In this document: piece by piece, positions 41,585-48,568 of the stretch
Position numbering within the stretch: position 1 is the stretch's first letter
Layout: each line of letters starts with the position of its first letter
NCBI RefSeq assembly: GCF_030369635.1
Contig: NZ_CP128474.1
Location: 1,984,001 to 2,048,000 of the forward strand
Direction of reading: 5' to 3'
DNA: 64,000 nt
Source: Microbacterium arborescens
GTDB taxonomy: Bacteria > Actinomycetota > Actinomycetes > Actinomycetales > Microbacteriaceae
Made by a program: the position numbers and the translations under genes
The notes under the pieces: model-generated
Told to the model about the DNA's origin: nothing
Database searches by the model: none
Seen by the model: the letters and a program-made list of their open reading frames with translations, nothing else

Positions 41585-44085
41585 GCACACCCGCGCGCCG
41601 CGACCTGCGCGCTCGACGCGCCGCACGCACGCCGTGGCGTTTTCTCGTCGTACAGGCCGCGGTGCTGCTGCTCGTGGTCGCCGTGGGCGCCCTCGCCGCC
41701 TGGCCGATCTACCGGGGCCCGGCGTTCGTCGTCCTCGTCATCGTCGCCACGATCGCGGCGACGGCCATCGCCGTGGCCGGCCTGCGGTGGCGCCTGAACG
41801 GCTGGTGGGTCGCGCTCGTCACGATCGGCGCGTACCTCGTGCTCGGTCTGCCCCTCGCCGCTCCCGGATCACTGGGTTCCGTGCCGCAGGCGCTGCAGGG
41901 GCTTCGTGGCGTCGTGACGGCCCCGGTCACCGGGTGGAAAGACCTCCTGACCCTCGAACTGCCCCTCGGCAGCTATCAGGCGACCCTCGCGCCGGCGCTC
42001 CTGGTCTTCCTCGCGGCCACGGTGCTGGCGCTGTCTATCGCGTGGCGGGGCGGTCGCTGGTGGCCGCTCGCGGTCATCGCTGCGCTCATCCCCACGGTCT
42101 TCGGTATCACGTTCGGCTCCACGGCCCCGATGCCCGCCCCCGCCCTCGGTCCGCTGACGCTCAGCCGCGAAGCGCTCGTGGGAATGGCGGCCCTGGTCGC
42201 GGCGCTCGTCGCGATCGTGTGGCGGACGACGGCGGATCGCCGACGCGCGATCGCGACCGCCACGGCCGCGACGGGCGTGCGCAGCGGAAGCCGCCCTCTC
42301 CGCGGACTGGCCGGGCGCGCCGCGACCGCTGCGGGGATGGTCGCGATCGGCCTGGTCGGCGCGACGTTCGTCGCCCCCTGGGCGCTCGCGGGATCGCCGC
42401 GCGAGGTCCTCCGGGCCGATGTCGATCCCCGCCTCGAGCTCGCCGCCGAGCTCAGCCCGCTCGGGCAGTACCGCACGTGGTTCGGCGACGACCGGTTCGA
42501 TCAGCCGATGTTCCGCGTCGCGGCCCCCGACGGCGTCGACCGGGTGCGGCTGGCGACTCTGCCGTTCTACGACGGTCGGGTCGCCCGGGTCGTCGACCCG
42601 ACCGCCGCATCCGGTGATGCGCGATCGTCCTTCACCCGCGTCCCGTCGGCTCTCCCCGCGAATGCCGGGTCGGTGACCGGTTCGGCGCGCATCGCCGTCG
42701 AGGGCTGGGACGGCGTCTGGATGCCGACGGTGGGATCGGTCACCTCGATCGACTTCGACGGCGCGGATGCCGCGACTCTCGCCGACGGCTTCTACTACAA
42801 CGCGGAAACCTCCGCGGGCGTGCAGCTGGCTGAGCCGCGGCTGCGGACCGGCGCCGAGTACCGGCAGGGCGCTGCCTACCCCGAGGCCGTCCCGGCGCTC
42901 GGGTCGCTCGAGCCCGCCCGGTCGGCTCCGACGCTCGGGGAAGACATCGTGCCCGAGAGCCTCGTGCGGTGGGTGGACGAAAACGCGAACGGTTCGGGCG
43001 GCGCCGGTCTCGAGCAGCTCGTCGAGCTGCTGCGCGCGCGGGGGTTCCTCAGCCACGCCCTCACGATCGACGCGGCGGCGCCCCCGTCGTGGACCGCCGA
43101 CCTGGGCGATTACGCGTTCCAGCCGAGCCGCGCCGGGCACTCCACCGACCGCATCGATCAGCTCTTCACCGATCTGCTCGCCCGTGAGGATGAGGTCGGC
43201 GGAGACGATGACGCCGCGCTCGTGGCCGCCGTCGGCGACGACGAGCAGTTCGCCGTGGCCGCGATGATGATCGCAGACCGGCTCGGCTTCGACGCGCGGA
43301 TCGTCGTGGGCATGCGCCTGGAGTCGGCCGACGACACCCTGTCGACCTGCGACGACGGCGTCTGCACGGCCGGAGACATCTCGGCATGGCTCGAGGTGCG
43401 CGGTGCCGGACCGGAGTGGGTGCCCGTCGACGTCACGCCCCAGCACGCCGTCTTCCCCTCCCCTGACACCCAGCAGCGGCAGGACCCGAAGATCCCCACC
43501 GACGTGCGGCAGGAGCAGGCGGAGGCGGTGCAGCCCGCCGACGCCAATCCGAGCGACGGCGGTCGGAGCCCCGGCGATGACACCGCGACGTCGCAGGACC
43601 TCTCGGCGCTGTGGACGACGCTCCGCATCGGCGGGATCTCGCTGCTCGTCCTCCTGCTCCTTTTCGGACCGTTCGCGCTCATCGTGCTGGTGAAGCTCGC
43701 GCGCCGGCGGGGACGCCGTGCCAGTGCCGACCCCGTCGAGCGATTCACCGGCGGCTGGCAGGAGTTCGTCGACGCGGCCGTCGACCACGGTCTCCCCGGG
43801 CCGGGATCGCGGACCCGCCACGAGCTCGTCACCGCCTACGGCGGGTCAGCCGGCGCAGCCGAACTGGCCACGCTCGCCGACCGCTCGGTGTTCGACGTCG
43901 CGCCGCCCGATCAGGACGATGCCGACCGCTTCTGGCGCATCGTCGAATCCGAACGTTCCCGGCTCGACCACGGGCTCGGATTCTGGGCACGGCTCCGCGC
44001 GCGGGTGTCGTTGCGCTCCCTGGTACGACGCGAGCGTCGTGTCGCCCGGGCGCAACGACTGCCGCGCGACCGACGGGATCGATAA
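41581..44085 (+). CDS. Transglutaminase-like membrane protein lacking the catalytic Cys and His
   Basis: 834-residue membrane protein with about seven N-terminal segments, an extracellular transglutaminase-fold domain and one C-terminal membrane segment (about 675-700) before a basic cytosolic tail. In active members the motifs are GxCxxFA, HAW and an Asp. Here the first reads GDDEQFA with Asp554 in place of Cys, the second is SAW with Ser601 in place of His, and only Asp617 (VPVDVTP) is kept. The fold is therefore probably not catalytic. It forms the usual MoxR-DUF58-transglutaminase trio with the previous two genes. Confidence 0.88.
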   Translation: MSTPARRDLRARRAARTPWRFLVVQAAVLLLVVAVGALAAWPIYRGPAFVVLVIVATIAATAIAVAGLRWRLNGWWVALVTIGAYLVLGLPLAAPGSLGSVPQALQGLRGVVTAPVTGWKDLLTLELPLGSYQATLAPALLVFLAATVLALSIAWRGGRWWPLAVIAALIPTVFGITFGSTAPMPAPALGPLTLSREALVGMAALVAALVAIVWRTTADRRRAIATATAATGVRSGSRPLRGLAGRAATAAGMVAIGLVGATFVAPWALAGSPREVLRADVDPRLELAAELSPLGQYRTWFGDDRFDQPMFRVAAPDGVDRVRLATLPFYDGRVARVVDPTAASGDARSSFTRVPSALPANAGSVTGSARIAVEGWDGVWMPTVGSVTSIDFDGADAATLADGFYYNAETSAGVQLAEPRLRTGAEYRQGAAYPEAVPALGSLEPARSAPTLGEDIVPESLVRWVDENANGSGGAGLEQLVELLRARGFLSHALTIDAAAPPSWTADLGDYAFQPSRAGHSTDRIDQLFTDLLAREDEVGGDDDAALVAAVGDDEQFAVAAMMIADRLGFDARIVVGMRLESADDTLSTCDDGVCTAGDISAWLEVRGAGPEWVPVDVTPQHAVFPSPDTQQRQDPKIPTDVRQEQAEAVQPADANPSDGGRSPGDDTATSQDLSALWTTLRIGGISLLVLLLLFGPFALIVLVKLARRRGRRASADPVERFTGGWQEFVDAAVDHGLPGPGSRTRHELVTAYGGSAGAAELATLADRSVFDVAPPDQDDADRFWRIVESERSRLDHGLGFWARLRARVSLRSLVRRERRVARAQRLPRDRRDR

Positions 44086-44136
44086 GGTGGCACGCGGCAC
44101 GCGCGGGACGCACCGCGCTCGAGGGCAGGAGAACAG

Positions 44137-45447
44137 GTGAGGGCACACGGCTTCACGATCGACGTTGCAACGGCGGTCTTCGCGCTCGGCGGCGCGAACG
44201 GCGGTCCCACGGGCGCCTTCGCGGCGCTCGGAGTCGTCCAAGTGGTGCTCGGCATCGGCATCTACGTGTGGACGGCGTTCGCGCTGACCGCCGTGTTCCG
44301 CAAGACGGGGATCGACCCGTGGCGGGCCTGGGTGCCCGTGCTGAACATCTGGGAGCTCTTCGTCCTGGCCGGCATGCGCGGCTGGTGGGCTGCGGTGCTG
44401 GCGGGAGGCGCCGTCCTGGTGACGATCATCACGGGCGTCGTCGCCGGCCTCTTCGCCGGGATCGCCCTGAACGCGGGCTTCGGCGGCGACGCCGGCAGCG
44501 CGGCGGGTGCGCTCGCTGCGGCGGCGATCGTCCCCGCGCTCATCTGGCTCGCATTCCTCGCGTTCGCCCTGGTGATCCACATCCGGATGCTGCGCGCCCT
44601 GTGTCGCGGATTCGGCCTGAGCACCGGCTACGTCGTGCTGGGCGCGCTGCTGTTCCCCGTGTGGGCGAGCGTCGTCGGGTGGGGCTCGGCGCGGTGGCTC
44701 GGCCGCGAGGCGCCGACGGAGCCTGCCCCGTTCCGCTCTCCCCCGCCCAGCGGCACCGGGGTCCCGACCTCGCCTGTCGCGGCGTCGCTCGCGACACCGG
44801 CGCCGGCTGCTGTGCCCGCGCCCCCGCTGTTCGCTCCGTCTCAGCCTGCGCCCGGAGCTCCCGCCGCCGGAGCCGCGCCGGCCGCGCCCCCGCTTTCCGA
44901 GCCGATCAGCGCGAGCCCCTGGGCACCGCCGCCCCCGCCCGCCGAGACCGGCGCGGCCGCGTCGGCGGCTCCCGCGGCTCCGCAGGCGTGGTCCGCCCCG
45001 GCCAGCGCCGCGGTGGCGGCGCCGTCGGCCCAGCCCGCGGCGCCCGTCGCCGCGACCCCGATCGCCGCCGATGCGGCCCCGGCCGCCGAGGAGGCGGATC
45101 TCGACGACCACACCGTCCTCGCGGCTCGTCGGGGTCCGCAGACGGCGCTCCGGCTGCCGAACGGATCGACGGTCGTCCTGTCGGCCACCGCTGTCGTCCT
45201 CGGCCGCAACCCGCTCGCGCCCGACGAAGCCCCCGACGCCCAGATCGTCGCAGTCGACGACGTCACCCGCACTGTCTCGAAGACCCACGCGCTGCTGCGT
45301 CACACCGGCACCGGGTGGACGATCACCGATCTGGCCTCCACCAACGGCGTCTTCGTCGGCCCCGACGACGTCGAGGCGTCCGGGGCCACGCCGGTCTCGG
45401 GTGTCTTCCACCTCGGCGACGCCGAGCTCGAGCTCACCGAGGCCTGA
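44137..45447 (+). CDS. Membrane FHA protein 2 with DUF5684-like N-terminus and TVL motif
   Basis: 436-residue protein. The first 200 residues hold four or five membrane segments and the sequence WRAWVPVLNIWELFVLAG, similar to DUF5684 proteins. A long Ala/Pro linker follows, then DLDDHTVLAARRG with Thr326, and a C-terminal FHA domain (about 335-435) with LGRNP, SKTHALL and LASTNGV. It can hold phosphothreonine partners at the membrane. The GTG at 44137 has AGGAG five bases upstream. It overlaps the phosphatase gene by one base (TGATG). Confidence 0.87.
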   Translation: MRAHGFTIDVATAVFALGGANGGPTGAFAALGVVQVVLGIGIYVWTAFALTAVFRKTGIDPWRAWVPVLNIWELFVLAGMRGWWAAVLAGGAVLVTIITGVVAGLFAGIALNAGFGGDAGSAAGALAAAAIVPALIWLAFLAFALVIHIRMLRALCRGFGLSTGYVVLGALLFPVWASVVGWGSARWLGREAPTEPAPFRSPPPSGTGVPTSPVAASLATPAPAAVPAPPLFAPSQPAPGAPAAGAAPAAPPLSEPISASPWAPPPPPAETGAAASAAPAAPQAWSAPASAAVAAPSAQPAAPVAATPIAADAAPAAEEADLDDHTVLAARRGPQTALRLPNGSTVVLSATAVVLGRNPLAPDEAPDAQIVAVDDVTRTVSKTHALLRHTGTGWTITDLASTNGVFVGPDDVEASGATPVSGVFHLGDAELELTEA

Positions 45448-46301
45448 TGACCACCGCCACACCTCCGATCGACGTCCACGTCACCAGCGGCAGTCGCACC
45501 GACACCGGGCGCCGCCGGTCGGTGAACGAGGACGCGCTGCTGGCCGAGTACCCGGTCTTCGTCGTGGCCGACGGGATGGGTGGACACGACGCGGGAGACC
45601 GCGCGTCGGCCGCCGTCATCGAGGTCTTCCGGCCGCTCGTGGGCCGCGACGACCTGCGTCCCGAGGAGGTCGCCGACGCCGTCGAGCGAGCTCATTCTGC
45701 TGTCGCCGTCGTCGCCGCCGGCACCTCCCGCGGCGCAGGTTCCACCCTGTCGGGGGTGGTTGCGGTCCAGCAGGGCGGCGTGCGGCGCTGGCTCATCGTC
45801 AACGTCGGCGACTCACGCGTGTACCGTCTGCTCGCCGAGCGCCTGGAACAGCTGACGATCGACCACTCCGTCGCCCAGGAGCTGGTCGATGCCGGCCAGC
45901 TGACGCGCGATCAGATGGCCACCTACGAAGGTCGCAACGTCATCACCCGCGCCATCGGCGGCGAGCGCAGCCGCGCCGATTTCTGGCTCATCCCGATCGT
46001 CACCGGAGAGCGCATCGTCGTCTGCTCCGACGGACTGACCGGCGAACTCTCCGACGAGGCGCTCCGCGCGGGCCTGATGATGGGCGGCTCGCCCGCGCAG
46101 ACGGCCGAATCGCTCGTCGCCCAGGCGCTCGCTCACGGAGGCCGCGACAACATCAGCACGATCGTGCTCGACGTCATCGCCGGCGGCATCAGTCCTCGGC
46201 TCGAAGACACCACCGGGGGCATCATGAACAGCGAGTCCGTCACCGCGACGGTCGAGGTCGCCACAGCGCGCTCGCGACGTCGCCGAACGGATCATGGCTG
46301 A
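45447..46301 (+). CDS. PP2C-family Ser/Thr protein phosphatase
   Basis: Metal-dependent PPM phosphatase of the PstP class, 284 residues, without a membrane segment. Metal-binding motifs are present: RRSVNEDALL, VADGMGGHDAGD (Asp42), GSTLSGVV, IVNVGDSRVYRL, VCSDGLTGEL and GGRDNIS. It would reverse threonine phosphorylation made by the cluster kinase. It overlaps the pseudokinase gene by eight bases. Confidence 0.94.
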   Translation: MTTATPPIDVHVTSGSRTDTGRRRSVNEDALLAEYPVFVVADGMGGHDAGDRASAAVIEVFRPLVGRDDLRPEEVADAVERAHSAVAVVAAGTSRGAGSTLSGVVAVQQGGVRRWLIVNVGDSRVYRLLAERLEQLTIDHSVAQELVDAGQLTRDQMATYEGRNVITRAIGGERSRADFWLIPIVTGERIVVCSDGLTGELSDEALRAGLMMGGSPAQTAESLVAQALAHGGRDNISTIVLDVIAGGISPRLEDTTGGIMNSESVTATVEVATARSRRRRTDHG

Positions 46302-47757
46302 GCTGCGCCGCAGGTCGCGGCATCCGTTGCCGACTCCGCGTGAGATCGACGGCCGTCGTCCCGAGCGGATGCTGGCGTCCGGCGATCGGGCCGAGGTGCA
46401 CCTGTACCGGGATGCCGCCGGCCGTGATCCGATCGCGGTCAAGGTGTTCCGCGATCCGCTGGACCACCGGGAGCGCGAGGTGTTCACCGCCGCAGCAGCG
46501 CGACTGGTCGCCCTCTCGACGCACCCCAGCGTGACGACGGTCCACTCCGCCGGGACGACGGACGAGGGCCGTCCGTTTCTCGTGATGGAGTACTGCTCAC
46601 GCGCCGACCTCGCCGAAACGGCGTCCCGTTCGCCGATGAGCGTGCCCGAGGCACTGCGGCTGCTGGTCCGCTTGTGCGGCGCCGTCGAGACCGCCCACCG
46701 CAGCGGCATCGCCCACGGCCGAGTCGGCATCGAGAACGTCCTGACGACCGACTACGGCTGGCCGGCGATGATCGGCTTCGACACCGACGCCCTGCTTCGC
46801 CGCGACGTGTCCGGTGCGACAACTGCGGCACGAGCGGCGGATGTCCACGGCCTGGCCGTAGCGGCGACCGAGCTGCTGACGGGACGCCCGATCGCCGAGA
46901 CGACGTCGGCTCTCGCCGGTGCGGATGCCGTGCCCGCGGAGTTGGAGACGCTCGTGCTCGCCACCCTCGAGGCCACCGCGGCGGGCGATGGGCCGTCAGC
47001 CGCGGAGTTCGGCCTCGCCCTCCAGCGCATCGAGGCCGATCGGCACCTCCCCATCACGCACCTCGACGTCCGGGAACCGGATGCCGCCGCGACGGCGGAA
47101 GTTCCGGCGCCGGACGAGGACGAGCGCACGGTCCTGTCGACCCGCCACACCGCACCCGACGACGACCACACCGTCCTCTCGACCCGCCACACCGCACCCG
47201 ACGACGACCACACCGTCCTCTCGACCCGCCACAGCGCACCCGACGACGACCACACCGTCCTCTCGACCCGCCACAGCGCACCCGACGACGACCACACCGT
47301 CCTCTCGACCCGCCACAGCGCACCCGACGACGACCACACCGTCCTCTCGACCCGCCACAGCGCACCCGACGACGACCACACCCGTCTGGCGGCACGGTCG
47401 CTTCCCGTCGCGGACGAGGCCCCGACACCGTCGGAGCGTCCCGCGATCGGCCCCGACGTCGAGCCGACCGCCTTCGTGCGGCGGCAGCGACGTGACGACC
47501 TGGTACGGGGGCGGGTCGACACGGCACGGCAGGCGATCGGTCCCGACGTCGACGGCGAGCGCTATCGGGTGCGCGACACGCCTGCACTCGCCGAGGTCTC
47601 GCGCGTCCGCGTCGATGCGCCGGTCAGACAGCCCATGACGACGGTCGCGCCGCGACGGCGCGGCAGGGGCGCAGTCATCGCGGTCATCGGCGTCGGGGCG
47701 ATCGTCCTCGGGGCCGCCGCGACGGCCATCGTGATGATCATCGGAGGAGGAGCATGA
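46294..47757 (+). CDS. Ser/Thr pseudokinase with TVLSTRH tandem repeat and C-terminal membrane segment
   Basis: 487-residue kinase-fold protein (about 25-250) that has lost catalytic residues. Lys50 (IAVKVF) is kept, but the HRD motif reads HGR (141-143) so the catalytic Asp is Arg143, the DFG motif reads GFD (161-163), and the glycine loop is ASGDRAEV. Residues 279-362 are six copies of a 14-residue unit T-V-L-S-T-R-H-[TS]-A-P-D-D-D-H, plus a degenerate seventh. A membrane segment lies close to the C-terminus. A scaffold displaying many phospho-acceptor threonines to FHA domains is the likely role. Its stop overlaps the next start (ATGA). Confidence 0.88.
   Translation: MAELRRRSRHPLPTPREIDGRRPERMLASGDRAEVHLYRDAAGRDPIAVKVFRDPLDHREREVFTAAAARLVALSTHPSVTTVHSAGTTDEGRPFLVMEYCSRADLAETASRSPMSVPEALRLLVRLCGAVETAHRSGIAHGRVGIENVLTTDYGWPAMIGFDTDALLRRDVSGATTAARAADVHGLAVAATELLTGRPIAETTSALAGADAVPAELETLVLATLEATAAGDGPSAAEFGLALQRIEADRHLPITHLDVREPDAAATAEVPAPDEDERTVLSTRHTAPDDDHTVLSTRHTAPDDDHTVLSTRHSAPDDDHTVLSTRHSAPDDDHTVLSTRHSAPDDDHTVLSTRHSAPDDDHTRLAARSLPVADEAPTPSERPAIGPDVEPTAFVRRQRRDDLVRGRVDTARQAIGPDVDGERYRVRDTPALAEVSRVRVDAPVRQPMTTVAPRRRGRGAVIAVIGVGAIVLGAAATAIVMIIGGGA
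47128..47379 (+). repeat. Six tandem 42-bp repeats inside the pseudokinase gene
   Basis: Units begin at 47128, 47170, 47212, 47254, 47296 and 47338; a partial seventh begins at 47380. The units are nearly identical even at third positions, which points to recent duplication and probable copy-number variation. Thr279, 293, 307, 321, 335, 349 and 363 occupy the same place in each unit. Confidence 0.95.
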
Positions 47758-48536
47758 CAGCCATCGAGCACGAGACCGACGAGCACGAGCGCGAGGAGGT
47801 GGGCCCGGCCTCGGGCGAGATCACCGAGAGCGTCGCGATCGAGTTCTGCGGCGAGTGGTTCCGGCCCGTCGCGGGGACCACCTACGCGATCGGGCGCGAC
47901 GCCGACCTCATCATCGACACGAACCCGTATCTGCACCGTCGGCTGCTCGCCATCGATGCCGAACACGGCCTGTGGTGGCTGTCGAACACCGGTCAGTCGA
48001 TCTCCGTCAGTCTCGCCACCCCCGACGGCGCCTATCAGGCCGTCCTCGGCCCGGGGGCTCGGGTTCCCCTGGTCTTCCCCGCCCTGGTGGTGATGTTCAC
48101 CGCGGGCGCCTACACGTACGAGCTGACGGTGCACACCGACGGGTCACGATTCACCGTGCGCGACAGCTTCCCCCGCACCACCGACGAGCACGTCGGCACG
48201 ACGACGGTCGGTGCGGTGGCGTTGACCTCCAGCCAGCGCCTGCTGCTCGTGGCGATGTGCGAGCCGATCCTGCGAGGCGGCATGGTCGGCTCGAGTCAGG
48301 TGCCCACGTCGGCGGCGGCCGCCGAGCGGCTGGGCTGGCCGCTGACGACGTTCAACCGCAAGCTCGACAACGTGTGCGACAAGCTCGACCGCGAGGGTGT
48401 CCGCGGTCTCCGCGGCGGCGTGGGCAAGCTCGCCACCAACCGCCGTGCGCGACTCGTCGAGCATGCCGTACTCTCCCGCCTCGTGACCGCCGCCGATCTG
48501 CCGCTCCTCGACGAGGTCCGCAGCGAACAGGCCTGA
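47754..48536 (+). CDS. FHA-like protein with C-terminal winged-helix-like domain
   Basis: 260-residue cytosolic protein. Residues about 25-125 resemble an FHA domain: YAIGRDADLII, PYLHRR and LSNTGQ correspond to the GR, SxxH and N motifs, with the usual Ser replaced. Residues about 155-255 (SQRLLLVAMCEPILRG, TSAAAAERLGWPLTTFNRKLDNVCDKL, NRRARLVEHAV) look like a helix-turn-helix domain. The pairing suggests a transcription factor steered by phospho-partners; this is inference. It is the last gene of the cluster and its start overlaps the pseudokinase stop. Confidence 0.8.
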   Translation: MTAIEHETDEHEREEVGPASGEITESVAIEFCGEWFRPVAGTTYAIGRDADLIIDTNPYLHRRLLAIDAEHGLWWLSNTGQSISVSLATPDGAYQAVLGPGARVPLVFPALVVMFTAGAYTYELTVHTDGSRFTVRDSFPRTTDEHVGTTTVGAVALTSSQRLLLVAMCEPILRGGMVGSSQVPTSAAAAERLGWPLTTFNRKLDNVCDKLDREGVRGLRGGVGKLATNRRARLVEHAVLSRLVTAADLPLLDEVRSEQA

Positions 48537-48554
48537 ACCCGCGCCGTGGCGCCG

Positions 48555-48560
48555 TACGAT
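48555..48560 (+). promoter_or_regulatory. TACGAT box upstream of hrpA
   Basis: TACGAT is followed after eight bases (GGAGGGCT) by GTG 48569. The spacing is slightly longer than in the leaderless promoters, and GGAGGG could act as a very close ribosome site. Confidence 0.35.
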
Positions 48561-48568
48561 GGAGGGCT

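Noticed and set aside
43611..46301. A long plus-strand frame across the transglutaminase-like, FHA and phosphatase genes.
   Set aside because: Its N-terminal two-thirds are Arg/Ala-rich and in the wrong phase; only the last part is the phosphatase frame, which starts at 45447.
47128..47400. The regular 42-bp repeat looked at first like a CRISPR array.
   Set aside because: Units are directly adjacent without spacers and keep one reading frame inside a protein gene.
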